Origin: Blautia sp900556555
Lineage (GTDB): Bacteria; Bacillota; Clostridia; Lachnospirales; Lachnospiraceae
Direction: 5' to 3' (one strand)
DNA length: 64,000 bases
Assembly (NCBI GenBank): GCA_964250615.1
Contig: CAXUGM010000002.1
This document shows positions 35,898 to 44,353 of this stretch, piece after piece. The first letter of the stretch is position 1; each line of letters begins with the position of its first letter. The position numbers and the translations under genes were made by a program. A model generated the notes under the pieces. That model had not been told where the DNA came from. It was given only the letters and a program-made list of their open reading frames with translations, and searched no databases.

Positions 35898-36206
35898 TTA
35901 CATGCCAATCTGAGAAAAGATAAATCCGACTGTAACGCTGATCACTGCCGTTAAGACATATCCAACTACCTTTCTCCACATTTCCCCGTCTCGGCTTTCC
36001 AACTCCTCCAGTCTGGTTTCTTGTCTGAACTGGCTCTGTGCCATCTGCTCCACAGACTGGGCAAGGCTCTGCACAGATGCAGTCAGTTCCCCAATCTGCC
36101 GGACAGTTTCTTCCAGATCACCAAGTCTGTGGTTCATTCTCTTGTGCTCATCTTCCATTCTCCGGCGGAATTCCTCATGCTCCGCCCTACTGATAGGTGT
36201 GTCCAT
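35898..36206 (-). CDS. XhlA-like holin accessory protein
   Basis: This 102-residue protein has a long charged coiled coil (about 5-75, heptads in LGDLEETVRQIGELTASVQS) followed by one C-terminal membrane helix (VVGYVLTAVISVTVGFIFSQ). This is the XhlA/hemolysin pattern seen next to holins in Bacillus phages. Confidence 0.75.
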   Translation of the reverse strand: MDTPISRAEHEEFRRRMEDEHKRMNHRLGDLEETVRQIGELTASVQSLAQSVEQMAQSQFRQETRLEELESRDGEMWRKVVGYVLTAVISVTVGFIFSQIGM

Positions 36207-36240
36207 ATGCTGTCTCCTTTTATTTTTTCTGCAATAAAAT

Positions 36241-36258
36241 AAGACCCGTTAAGGTCTT
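36241..36258 (-). terminator. Weak hairpin terminator upstream of lysis genes
   Basis: On the minus strand AAGACC and GGTCTT (36258-36253, 36246-36241) form a 6-bp stem followed by ATTTTATT. It could attenuate tail transcripts before the lysis cassette. Confidence 0.4.
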
Positions 36259-36283
36259 GCACGTATTTCCATATGCTTTTCTC

Positions 36284-36385
36284 CTACTCTTTCAATGCTT
36301 CCCGTACCTTTTCTCTCCATCGTTCCGACACGTTATCAATAGTAATAGTTCCGTCTTTAATTTTTTCTACATAAAACGCTACCAT
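36284..36385 (-). CDS. CD1375-like/XkdX-like small tail-region protein (33 aa)
   Basis: This 33-codon ORF has GGAGGT upstream and overlaps the previous stop (TAATG). The pattern Y-E-I-x-G-T-I-T-I-x-V-x-W-R-V-A-L (AFYVEKIKDGTITIDNV, then RWREKVREAL) matches the tiny CD1375-type proteins found at the same place in clostridial phages. Role unknown. Confidence 0.7.
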   Translation of the reverse strand: MVAFYVEKIKDGTITIDNVSERWREKVREALKE

Positions 36386-36756
36386 TATACATTACCTCCT
36401 ACTACTCCGGCCAGTTCCAGAATTGCCCCATCCTGCACAGCCTGTCCTTTTTCTAACTTGTCCAGACGTTTTTCTGTTTCAGTTTTCTCCCGGATTGTAA
36501 AGGTTGCTACTACTTTCTTATCATCTGCATAACCCACTTCCCGGAACAGTGGTATTTCTAATTTCATATCCTTGTATTCTCCGGTTACCTGGTCGTTGCT
36601 TTTGTACTGTACAGTATCCAAATTTCCTTCCTTTGTAAGGGCTTCTGCCACCGTTTTTAAATCTGCAAAATCCTGTACAACTACTTTATTTTTTCCCAGA
36701 CTTGCTCCCGGGAGAAGTTCAAATTCTGTTTTGTCTGCAAAAAATATTTTTTCCAT
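36385..36756 (-). CDS. Tail-region hypothetical protein (123 aa)
   Basis: This 123-residue protein is predicted beta-rich for the first 85 residues and ends with a short coiled coil (TETEKRLDKLEKGQAVQD). It lies just past the invertible fibre cassettes and before the lysis genes, so it is a candidate tail-tip accessory protein. Not recognised. Confidence 0.65.
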   Translation of the reverse strand: MEKIFFADKTEFELLPGASLGKNKVVVQDFADLKTVAEALTKEGNLDTVQYKSNDQVTGEYKDMKLEIPLFREVGYADDKKVVATFTIREKTETEKRLDKLEKGQAVQDGAILELAGVVGGNV

Positions 36757-36837
36757 ATTTTTTTCCTTTCTTTAAATTAAAATTTTTAGATTGCTTTTCT
36801 GATAAATGACAATTTACCCATCAAAGTTCATGAATTA

Positions 36838-36849
36838 AACTCCTCTTTA
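36838..36849 (+). repeat. Recombination core site 1 (plus orientation)
   Basis: AACTCCTCTTTA, inverted relative to sites 2-4. It marks the outer end of the cassette array. Confidence 0.8.
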
Positions 36850-37182
36850 GTTCAAAATATCACGCATAACAAAATTACAGAGACAACGTATTTACTTGGC
36901 GGCAACAAAATAAAACGTTTTTCTACCATTGCGACAATTAGTGGAGAAAAAACAAAATTCAACCTTACAGATTTAGATAATGCACAATACATATGGTTAG
37001 ATTTAAGTCAGAGTTATTTGTATCATGTTAATCATAAAGCTGTATATCCTATTTCTTACTATGGAGATAGCAACAGTTACTGCTTTTATAGAATAGTCAA
37101 ATCTGATAATCCCTATATAGAGATTATGACAAAAGGTGACTGGAGTGGTTATAATGCTATGTTATCATTCCTTTTTTATTAA
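36838..37182 (+). other. Silent tail-fibre C-terminal cassette D (inverted orientation)
   Basis: The plus strand is open for 114 codons from core site 1 (AAC TCC TCT TTA) to TAA 37182 but has no start codon at its head and no ribosome site. It starts NSSLVQNITHNK and ends NAMLSFLFY, and it is rich in Tyr/Asn like a receptor-binding tip. The reading phase at the core equals that of the expressed fibre gene, so inversion between sites 1 and 4 would fuse it in frame. Its stop overlaps the stop of cassette C tail-to-tail. Confidence 0.85.
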
Positions 37183-37496
37183 ATTGGATAAGTAAAACAA
37201 TAAGCCCAATACCCAGCTTCGACATCTGAGTACAAGCTAATCTTCCCATTACTATGAACAACACCAAAAATTTTTGCACTACCTCCTAAAGCATTTACAG
37301 AAAAATGACTACTTCCATTAGGTCTGTATTTTTCTGGTAGAGTTGTAAGGTCATAATATGAGCGAGATGGTATTTCTAATTCACCATAACTTTCTCCTTT
37401 TATGGTGACGTAGCCATTTTTTAGCTTTGCATAACAATGTACACTGCTTTCACCTTGGTAAATAACTTGGAACTCTTCATCTGTTAAAGAGGAGTT
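37179..37496 (-). other. Silent tail-fibre C-terminal cassette C
   Basis: A minus-strand frame of 105 codons runs from core site 2 to TAA 37179 with no usable start. It begins NSSLTDEEFQVIYQGESS and contains TTLPEKYRPNGSSHFSVNA, a motif type common in phage fibre tips. Its sequence is unrelated to cassettes A and B. It would be expressed only if recombined behind the fibre N terminus. Confidence 0.85.
37485..37496 (-). repeat. Recombination core site 2
   Basis: AACTCCTCTTTA on the minus strand. The stop codon of cassette B (TAA) overlaps its first two bases. Confidence 0.8.
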
Positions 37497-37797
37497 ACAT
37501 CACTTGATAAATTGTTATACGAGTCCACTGTTCTGTTTTAAAAGTTAGTGTTAAAAGACCTTGTGATATACTTCTGCTAACTACTTCGCTTTCTTCTCCA
37601 ATAATTGTGTATTTGAAATTAGTTGGTCTCATATATAATAAATAAGCATACGGAGCATATGAATCGTATTCTCCCATTAATCTTCTTACAAAAATGATAT
37701 ACATATGTCCAGATTTCATTGGCTTACTTGTTGTTAATGTAGTTGTTCCTTCTGAGACATTAGTACATAAATAGGAAAACGAACCTAAAGAGGAGTT
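37495..37797 (-). other. Silent tail-fibre C-terminal cassette B
   Basis: A minus-strand frame of 100 codons runs from core site 3 to TAA 37495. It starts NSSLGSFSYLCTN, and its last 70 residues are homologous to the expressed module A: SYAPYAYLLYMRPTNF against TYAPWAYILSMRRENW, and TEQWTRITIYQVM against KQSWTRMTVYEVL. An internal ATG gives a short ORF, but no ribosome site supports separate translation. Confidence 0.87.
37786..37797 (-). repeat. Recombination core site 3
   Basis: AACTCCTCTTTA on the minus strand, six bases past the stop of the expressed fibre gene. Confidence 0.8.
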
Positions 37798-37802
37798 AAT
37801 AA

Positions 37803-38738
37803 TTACAAAACTTCGTAGACTGTCATACGAGTCCAGCTCTGTTTGCTAAATGTAATAGTCAATTTTCCATCGTTAATAATTTCTGTATTTGTAACATCAA
37901 TTGGAGTGCCTATAGTAGTTTTAGCCCAATTCTCTCGTCTCATAGAAAGTATATATGCCCAAGGTGCATAAGTATCTAAAGACCCATTATAAGCTCTTAA
38001 AAACATTATATATGTATGTTCTTTTCGTAAGGCTTTATTCATTTTTAATACCGTGCCACCATTGTCACCAGTATATACGTCATCCCAATAGGTTAATGTG
38101 CCTAAACGTTCCTGCATTTTATTGTTTTGGTCAATCAAAGAGGAGTTTAGTGCATCAATCTGTTTTTTTATCTCCCTTCCCTGAGTAGCTGCCAATGCCA
38201 AATCAGGATTCGTTCCGGTCAGATTATTCACCGGAGCTGCAAATGCGTGAGATTTAAATTCCTTCACCGGAATCAATGTATCTACCCCTTCGATTGCCGT
38301 CCCGTTTAATCTTACCCGGCAGAAAGGTTTCTGTGATGTAAATACCCCAGTCCTGATATCCATATCCTGTACAGACGGGTCTTTCGCATCAGAGTCCGCT
38401 GGTGTCCCTGTAATTACTTTAAACTGTACTGTTTCCACGCCTGATACTTCTTCTTTCTTGTATTCCAGCACTACGATATCTCTTCTTAGCTTTCCCTGTG
38501 TGCCAGACTGGATAGCAATATTTTCAGATTCTCCGTATCCGATATATACTTGTCTGCCATCAATGACAGCTACACCATCTTTGACGGTGATCTGGTTCGC
38601 CGTCTGAATTGCCGTTTCCATCTTATTCCCTACCGGAAGAATGGCAGCGTCTCCATAAATACCACGGTTAAAATCCGCCCACTGTTCGGCAGTGACGTGG
38701 TCTTTGCCCTTGTATGCGGTTACTAATTCAATAGCCAT
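37803..38738 (-). CDS. Tail fibre / receptor-binding protein with switchable C-terminal module
   Basis: This 311-residue protein has a constant N-terminal part (1-197) with beta-rich sequence typical of baseplate/fibre proteins (VTAEQWADFNRGIYGDAAIL, DIVVLEYKK), then a helical segment AATQGREIKKQIDAL. At residue 198 the recombination core encodes NSSL, followed by variable module A (114 residues, ending MTVYEVL). The DNA after the core is visibly more AT-rich. It overlaps the upstream Gp37-like gene by 11 bp. The array of alternative modules immediately downstream makes this the receptor-specificity gene. Confidence 0.88.
   Translation of the reverse strand: MAIELVTAYKGKDHVTAEQWADFNRGIYGDAAILPVGNKMETAIQTANQITVKDGVAVIDGRQVYIGYGESENIAIQSGTQGKLRRDIVVLEYKKEEVSGVETVQFKVITGTPADSDAKDPSVQDMDIRTGVFTSQKPFCRVRLNGTAIEGVDTLIPVKEFKSHAFAAPVNNLTGTNPDLALAATQGREIKKQIDALNSSLIDQNNKMQERLGTLTYWDDVYTGDNGGTVLKMNKALRKEHTYIMFLRAYNGSLDTYAPWAYILSMRRENWAKTTIGTPIDVTNTEIINDGKLTITFSKQSWTRMTVYEVL
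38136..38147 (-). repeat. Recombination core site 4 (expression site)
   Basis: AACTCCTCTTTG on the minus strand, in frame inside the fibre gene as codons 198-201 (Asn-Ser-Ser-Leu). Only the last base differs from sites 1-3, keeping leucine. Confidence 0.8.
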
Positions 38739-39720
38739 TAGTTGCCCCTCCTTCTACTTTATATTCAATCGTCATTTCTCCATCTTCTACCTTTACTATT
38801 TTTCTTGTTATTGGTTTCTGTAAATGCATTCCGCTCTCATAATCTCTTCCAGCGACAATGTCTCCAATCTGCAATTCAGCATCTTCTACAGTCATGCTCA
38901 TTTGCTTGTAGGACATTAGTTTTTGTAATTGTTCTATACCACCTTTGATCAAATCATCTTCGGTTTCTGCATTTGTATTCTCATAAATAGATGTTCGCTC
39001 TTCTAGCCCAAAGAAACACTTTTTAGAGGTCGAAATAGTGCCGTCTAATTGTACATATAGATGCACTACCGTTCTGTCTTTTAATTCTCCTTTACCTAAA
39101 CAAATCAAGTGGTTGATTCCTCTTTGAGATTCTTTTAGATTAATAGCTATTCTGCTATCCTGCGAATACTCGATTTCTTCAGACAGATTTTGTATCGGAA
39201 CAGCAGAAAGAACAACAGAAAACGGCTCATTTGAGCCGCCTTGTTTAATCTCTATATTGATTCTTGCATTTTGTGCCTCAAGCATTTTGACAAAGCCTTC
39301 CAATGCACTTGTGTATCTGTCGAATTTATAATCCTTCAACGCGATTCCACTCGCTTCTTTCGGAATAAAAAACATTCCATTGAAAGCATTATTTAAAATT
39401 TCTCTCATAATATCGTGAGCATCTCCACTCACTATCTTATAATCTTGTCCAGAAGGCGGTTCTATAATAAATTGGCTTAAAAAACCTCGAAATGTATTCC
39501 CGTACCATGTTTCTCTTTGTTCGTCCGTCCATGTATTTACTTCTTCTATTAGCACTCCATATTCTGTCCCAGGGCAGATGATATACATTCCATAATCAAG
39601 CATTTTTTTACTGCAATCGATTTTCGCGTCGTTTTTTTCTCCTAATTCGAAATCCATGGACATTGTTTCGCCCACTGGTTCTAGTTCTATTTTATCTTTT
39701 GAGCAAATTACAAACCCCAT
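38728..39720 (-). CDS. Siphovirus Gp37-like tail protein
   Basis: This 330-residue protein resembles the ReqiPepy6 Gp37-like/tail endopeptidase-like family: EEVNTWTDEQRETWYGNTFRG near residue 60-80 and a C-terminal QIGDIVAGRDYESGMHLQKP with a terminal beta segment. It lies between Dit and fibre, the usual place of a Tal-like tail hub protein. It overlaps both neighbours by about 11-13 bp. Confidence 0.75.
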   Translation of the reverse strand: MGFVICSKDKIELEPVGETMSMDFELGEKNDAKIDCSKKMLDYGMYIICPGTEYGVLIEEVNTWTDEQRETWYGNTFRGFLSQFIIEPPSGQDYKIVSGDAHDIMREILNNAFNGMFFIPKEASGIALKDYKFDRYTSALEGFVKMLEAQNARINIEIKQGGSNEPFSVVLSAVPIQNLSEEIEYSQDSRIAINLKESQRGINHLICLGKGELKDRTVVHLYVQLDGTISTSKKCFFGLEERTSIYENTNAETEDDLIKGGIEQLQKLMSYKQMSMTVEDAELQIGDIVAGRDYESGMHLQKPITRKIVKVEDGEMTIEYKVEGGATNGY

Positions 39721-40649
39721 TCTGGTTCACTCCTTTCGATAAACAATTTTAAATCAAAGCCAAAGCCTCCAGACCATTTTATTGTACTCGCACCCGCTTG
39801 TATTTTCTGAAACACGGACCGTTTCTTCCCTCTTGAATTATAGAGATTAGTAATTTCTCCCATTCTTCCGATTTTAATTACAGAATTATCTTTACTGTTT
39901 ATTTCGATTCGCTCCCCGTCATAAATCATACAATGTACAATGTATTGATGGTCATTGATAAGGATGCTCGGATTATCTGCGAACCCGTAGATCGTTAAGA
40001 TAAAATTCGTATCTGTAAATGCATCTGAATTATCAAGCCTTGCAGTTCCATCTTTTTTACAGAAATCAAACGGGAAATCGTGTTCTGGATATGTTACCTT
40101 GCGGTTAGATGGCCTCATCATATCAAATTTAAAATCTTTAAGCATGACGCCCGGAGCAAGCGGTTCTCCTTCGTAATTTTCTCCTTCGATTACCGGAAAC
40201 ACCTCTTGCTCCGCCTTTGATTCTTGTTTTTTAAACTGGAAATGTTTCTCCTTTGTCCAGACAGATTCTGGGCAATAGAAACTTAATTTCAACTCAACCC
40301 AGCATCCTTTTTCGTCTTTTGCGTAGGATTCTACATCCGTGAAAAAACCTTTCGCATACATATCATTAACCCATATCGTTCCGAAATTGTTATTAATCAC
40401 ATCTGCATAAGCGTCATTAACGAAATCGTTTACAAACTTAGTTCTTTCTTCTAGGGTTCCTCTTACTATTATTATTATTTCGTATGTCGTAGGCTCGGAT
40501 TTGAACTTATTATACAGCTCATTTTTTCTTCCCTTGCTAGTCTCAACTTTCCAAGAATGCTTATGAAACGTCGTCTCAGAAATCATTATACTGTTGCAAT
40601 TTAGGTTGTATTCTTTCCCACTCGAACCTATATACTTCATTTCTGTCAT
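39708..40649 (-). CDS. Distal tail (Dit-like) protein
   Basis: This 313-residue protein follows the tape measure gene with a 4-bp overlap, as Dit does. The N-terminal part has KYIGSSGKEYNLNCNSIMIS and a tail-tube-like fold. The middle contains WVELKLSFYCPESVWTKEKH. The assignment rests mainly on gene order and length. Confidence 0.7.
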   Translation of the reverse strand: MTEMKYIGSSGKEYNLNCNSIMISETTFHKHSWKVETSKGRKNELYNKFKSEPTTYEIIIIVRGTLEERTKFVNDFVNDAYADVINNNFGTIWVNDMYAKGFFTDVESYAKDEKGCWVELKLSFYCPESVWTKEKHFQFKKQESKAEQEVFPVIEGENYEGEPLAPGVMLKDFKFDMMRPSNRKVTYPEHDFPFDFCKKDGTARLDNSDAFTDTNFILTIYGFADNPSILINDHQYIVHCMIYDGERIEINSKDNSVIKIGRMGEITNLYNSRGKKRSVFQKIQAGASTIKWSGGFGFDLKLFIERSEPEWGL

Positions 40650-42589
40650 GCAAATACAACCCCCATTTCTCTAAGTGCTCTTCCCACTTCTCTGTCATTT
40701 AAATACATATTAATCTCAGTTTCATCTACATCTTTATCCAGTATTAATTTTAATAAGCGAATCAATTCGTCTATTTTTTCTCCCACGTTGCTATTTCTTT
40801 GCTCTGGCACTGTTCTATTCTGCTGTCTAAACATATCTTCAAACGGATCAGAAGCAACTTCAGCTATCATTTCCATAGAGCGTTTCATTGGGTTAAGATT
40901 TCTCGTAATTCCTCTAGGCGGACCGAGGGCAATCATTTTTCCCACCCATTCGCCCCATCTGGATGGTGAGTGAATTCCAAAGAAAGCCAATACCTTATCT
41001 TTAAAGTTTCCAATCACGCCTTTAACTGCAGTCCATAACTGATTTCCACAATTTTTAAGTCCATTAGCTATTCCTGTAATAATATTTTTCCCAACACTCC
41101 ACCAATCCACATCTGAAAATGCTTTCTTTATAGAACTTACAATTTGAGGGATTTTAGATACCAAATTAGGAATTGCTCGTATAAGCCCAGCTGCTAATTT
41201 TCCGATAATCTCAATACCAGATTGCAGAACTTGTGGAAGATTGCTTCCAACCGTAGATACAAATTTCGCTATTGTCGTAGCTGCAGAGGAAATAATTTTA
41301 GGGAGATTATTAATAACTCCATTCACAATTTTGACAATCAGATCTGCTCCGGCTTGCAATACCTGCGGAAGCATCGGAAATACACCTTTTGTCAGAAAGT
41401 CTGTGACCATCGTTCCGGCAGAAGAAATCACTTGCGGTATTCTCTGTAGAATTCCAGAGACTACATTCATAATAATTTCAATTCCAGCTTTTAAAATGCT
41501 CGGAAGGTAACTATTTAATGTACTAAGGAAATTCTCCTGTGTTGCAGACGCAGACTGTATTACTTTCGGTATGGTATTTAATACACCGGTGACAATATTA
41601 TTAATTGTCTGCGCACCTTGCTCTAAGAATTTAGGAAATTGTGCTTTAATCCATGTTATTGTTTTTTCTACGACATTGTTATAGGCAGAAATAAACTGCG
41701 GTATGGAATTTTTAATTAATGTAACGGCTGCTTTAGGCAATCCAGTTGCAATGTTAATTACAGCAGGTATTAAATTTTTTCCGATAAAAGTTGTAATGGT
41801 ATTTCCCATTGCGGTCAATGATGGTCCGAGGTCATTTCCTAACATGATATTTGCCATCAAATCCTTGTACGCTGATTTCATCGCTCCAATAGAGCCAGAC
41901 CACGTTTCTTCGGATTCCCTTGCAAAGTTCCCGGCATACTGCGTTGTCCGTTCCATAAACATCTGCATCGCCAATTCTGCTTTTTCTGCATTGCTTGCAG
42001 TGTTCCACTTAAAATTAATGCCCTTTTCCAGTGCGTACGCTTGCAGCGTTGTAGCATTCATAGCTACGCCTAAATTGTCCATCATGGTGAAATTGCCTTT
42101 TGCGGCTCCTGCGATAGATTCCATAGCCATAGATGTATCAATTCCCATTACTGATGCTACATCAGCCGCCCTTTGCATAGCTTGCGATGTTAAATCCAGC
42201 GCTCTTTGTTGTTCTACACCAGAACCTTGAAACAGTGACCCCATTTTGTTTGCAGTGGCCATATATTCACTTGCTGACATCCCCATGTTCTTATATGCGT
42301 TTGTTGCTTGAGACTGAATAGTGTTTGCGAATTTACCAAACACTGCTTCTGTTCCACCTAAGTTCTGTTGTAGTTCACCACCTTCTGAAAAAGCGTCTCC
42401 AACCACTTTTTTTAATGCAAGACCAATTCCGGCTGCTGCGATTGCTTTCTTAAATACATCTGCGAATGAGCTACCCGAAGATGTTCCTGCACTAGCAGCT
42501 TCCCCATCCATGACCTTTGATAGATTTCCTTGTATTCCTTTTGCTGACGGGATAATCTGTACATACGCTTTTGCTAGTTCAGTCGCCAT
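40646..42589 (-). CDS. Tail tape measure protein
   Basis: This protein of about 647 residues sets tail length. It has an N-terminal helical phage TMP domain (about 1-220, EAVFGKFANTIQSQATNAYK) and a hydrophobic mid-region with repeats of the form IP.VI.SA.....F (about 300-480). It ends with the common signature FFGIHSPSRWGEWVGKMIALG. ATG 42589 is chosen because AGGAG is six bases upstream. It is short for a tape measure, which suggests a short tail of order 100 nm. Confidence 0.9.
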   Translation of the reverse strand: MATELAKAYVQIIPSAKGIQGNLSKVMDGEAASAGTSSGSSFADVFKKAIAAAGIGLALKKVVGDAFSEGGELQQNLGGTEAVFGKFANTIQSQATNAYKNMGMSASEYMATANKMGSLFQGSGVEQQRALDLTSQAMQRAADVASVMGIDTSMAMESIAGAAKGNFTMMDNLGVAMNATTLQAYALEKGINFKWNTASNAEKAELAMQMFMERTTQYAGNFARESEETWSGSIGAMKSAYKDLMANIMLGNDLGPSLTAMGNTITTFIGKNLIPAVINIATGLPKAAVTLIKNSIPQFISAYNNVVEKTITWIKAQFPKFLEQGAQTINNIVTGVLNTIPKVIQSASATQENFLSTLNSYLPSILKAGIEIIMNVVSGILQRIPQVISSAGTMVTDFLTKGVFPMLPQVLQAGADLIVKIVNGVINNLPKIISSAATTIAKFVSTVGSNLPQVLQSGIEIIGKLAAGLIRAIPNLVSKIPQIVSSIKKAFSDVDWWSVGKNIITGIANGLKNCGNQLWTAVKGVIGNFKDKVLAFFGIHSPSRWGEWVGKMIALGPPRGITRNLNPMKRSMEMIAEVASDPFEDMFRQQNRTVPEQRNSNVGEKIDELIRLLKLILDKDVDETEINMYLNDREVGRALREMGVVFA

Positions 42590-42965
42590 TTCCATCTCCT
42601 TTCTGCTCAGTTATGATTTTCCATTGCTTTTGCAAATCATCTGCTGTTTCGAATGCAGTAACCTCGCTGTTATTTTCTTTTTTAGATTCAAGTAAAGCCT
42701 TTACGAAAGATTTTGGTCTGTTGATTCCTCTAACCCCATCTTTTGTCTTAAACCAGGCAAGCGTAGATAAACTATCTGCAATATTGGCTAGTAACATCTC
42801 TTCTCTACTTGCGTTTATTCCAGACATTTTTTTCTTAATTCTAGAACCTTCCCTCAACCCACAAGAAAAAAGAGCCACCGTTGTACACGGAAGCTCCTTG
42901 TAATTATAAATATGATAAGTTTCTGCCAGGTCACAGATAAGTGAATCCTTATCTATATTCAGCAT
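42579..42965 (-). CDS. Tail assembly chaperone T-part (DUF5361-like), reached by -1 frameshift
   Basis: The frame is open upstream of the ATG at 42965 to the slippery site 42989-42983 and has no ribosome site of its own. A ribosome that slips -1 in the preceding gene continues as LLILAHMLNIDKDSLICDL and on through this frame. The protein resembles DUF5361 (YHIYNYKELPCTTVALFSCG). This is the GT form of the tail chaperone, as in lambda gpG/gpGT. It overlaps the tape measure gene by 11 bp. Confidence 0.8.
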   Translation of the reverse strand: MLNIDKDSLICDLAETYHIYNYKELPCTTVALFSCGLREGSRIKKKMSGINASREEMLLANIADSLSTLAWFKTKDGVRGINRPKSFVKALLESKKENNSEVTAFETADDLQKQWKIITEQKGDGNGD

Positions 42966-42976
42966 GTGGGCGAGGA

Positions 42977-43243
42977 TTAAGAGTTTTTTCCCGCACTTGA
43001 CGCATTCATAATATCTGCAATTTCTGCAAACATTGCACTTGCAGGGACTCTGCCATGAATCTTTCTGAGATGTTCTTTCAAATCATTTTTCTGATTTTTG
43101 TCGAGAATCATATTAATAGCATTAAAAAATGCCATGTTATTACCGTTATCGGCATCTACTAAGCATTCCAACAATTCGTAATCATCCAGAACTTCATCTT
43201 TAATTTCAAACTTAAAGCCTGTGTTTGTTTCTCCTTTAATCAT
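42977..43243 (-). CDS. Tail assembly chaperone G-part
   Basis: This 88-residue acidic helical protein (TGFKFEIKDEVLDDYELLEC) lies between tail tube and tape measure. It ends three codons after a GGA AAA AAC slippery sequence. It is the short product of the chaperone pair; a fraction of ribosomes are predicted to shift into the downstream frame. Confidence 0.78.
   Translation of the reverse strand: MIKGETNTGFKFEIKDEVLDDYELLECLVDADNGNNMAFFNAINMILDKNQKNDLKEHLRKIHGRVPASAMFAEIADIMNASSAGKNS
42983..42989 (-). promoter_or_regulatory. Programmed -1 frameshift slippery heptamer A_AAA_AAC
   Basis: The minus strand reads A AAA AAC in exactly the canonical phase (0-frame codons AAA AAC), with a stop two codons later. 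The -1 frame is open for more than 130 codons beyond. Confidence 0.8.
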
Positions 43244-43245
43244 TT

Positions 43246-43800
43246 TTACGCTCCTTTTTTGATATACTCGTAATGCGTATTACCATTGCTGTCTGCTGTG
43301 GCCGTAATTGTAACTTCATAGCCAATCGCATCCTCATCCGCATATTTAATCTCTCCGATTTCCGTGATTGTGCCGGATGGAATTACAACACGCTTAGCAA
43401 TGTTGCCCTTCATAATCATTTCGACAACCCATGCACTTTCAGGAACTTCTTTGTTATTCGCTTTAACAGTAATACCGCTTTCGAGCGTTCCTGTGACATT
43501 TTCTTCTCCATAGATAGTTTTAAGTACTTCTATATTAAGAGACTCAATAAGTTTAAACTTAAACTTATCTGTTTTGCTCTTTCGAAGTGTCAGGACATCA
43601 TCTCCACCCCATGCCTTCTTTGTTTCAGATTCCGGGCTATTCTCATTTGTCAACCCATCGTCTGAGCAGTATCCAAGAGACTTAAAAGCCTCATCTAATG
43701 CTGTGGTTGCGTCGGTAGGTAATTTAGACCCTACTGATGCTCTATGAATTGCCCCTCCTATTTTTGGCTTGCCTGTGCTTACATTTTTCGCATCTGACAT
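43246..43800 (-). CDS. Major tail tube protein
   Basis: This 184-residue protein has the typical tail-tube outline: a N-terminal loop (KPKIGGAIHRASVGSKLPTD), a beta sandwich and EIGEIKYADEDAIGYEVTIT. It sits before the tail chaperones and after the head-tail connector genes. Confidence 0.85.
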   Translation of the reverse strand: MSDAKNVSTGKPKIGGAIHRASVGSKLPTDATTALDEAFKSLGYCSDDGLTNENSPESETKKAWGGDDVLTLRKSKTDKFKFKLIESLNIEVLKTIYGEENVTGTLESGITVKANNKEVPESAWVVEMIMKGNIAKRVVIPSGTITEIGEIKYADEDAIGYEVTITATADSNGNTHYEYIKKGA

Positions 43801-43814
43801 CTTTATTCTCCCTT

Positions 43815-44147
43815 CTAATAATGGACGAGGTCAAAGATTGCCTGGTATCGGTATTCTTTCGTATTTGGAATTGTATAGTTATAGTCACTATTCAAAGAAC
43901 ACTTACTGACCTCATCTAATTCAATTATTTGTTTCATTAATTCTTTTATTTTTTCATTCAGTAACGCCGTATTATAAAGAGAATCAGAAAAAGACTGAAT
44001 AGCAAGAGTAGAATTCTTGATATGATTCTCTTCTCCGCCGCCAGTCTTTTCTATTAATACGAAATCACCTTTGATTCCGTTATTTCTCTCCATATATGCG
44101 TTTATGCTTTTTGACTTTAAATAGTCCAAAACGATTTTTTCTATCAT
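43815..44147 (-). CDS. Tail terminator-like protein
   Basis: This 110-residue protein immediately upstream of the tail tube gene has a small alpha/beta outline (LDYLKSKSINAYMERNNG, FVLIEKTGGGEENH) like tail terminator/completion proteins. It overlaps the gp10-like gene by 4 bp. The assignment is by position and fold pattern. Confidence 0.65.
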   Translation of the reverse strand: MIEKIVLDYLKSKSINAYMERNNGIKGDFVLIEKTGGGEENHIKNSTLAIQSFSDSLYNTALLNEKIKELMKQIIELDEVSKCSLNSDYNYTIPNTKEYRYQAIFDLVHY

Positions 44148-44353
44148 TTTCTCATCGCCTTCAATAGCCCATTGTTTCCATCGTCACCTTTCGCGGCAGC
44201 AACAGCACGCGTTCCAGACACAAAGCACTCAACTTCCCCGCCTGTTTCACTTGCGATATTCTGAGCGTGCTCTTTTAAAATCGTTTGCATTTCTGCTGAT
44301 TTCAGCAGATCTCCAACTGCACTTCTATTTAATTCAATCTTAATTCTACTCAT
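44144..44353 (-). CDS. HK97 gp10-like protein
   Basis: This protein of about 69 residues (MSRIKIELNRSAVGDLLKSA) contains MQTILKEHAQNIASETG, the helical pattern of HK97 gp10-like head-tail proteins. It is shorter than usual. ATG 44353 overlaps the preceding stop by 8 bp. Confidence 0.65.
   Translation of the reverse strand: MSRIKIELNRSAVGDLLKSAEMQTILKEHAQNIASETGGEVECFVSGTRAVAAAKGDDGNNGLLKAMRK

Noticed and set aside
36838..38147. AACTCCTCTTT/AAAGAGGAGTT cores as Shine-Dalgarno sequences or chance repeats
   Set aside because: The SD-like strand is antisense to the modules, and all four cores fall in the same codon phase at the exact boundary of open frames.
36838..38738. Diversity-generating retroelement at the tail fibre
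   Set aside because: No reverse transcriptase and no template/variable repeat pair; modules differ wholly rather than at adenines.
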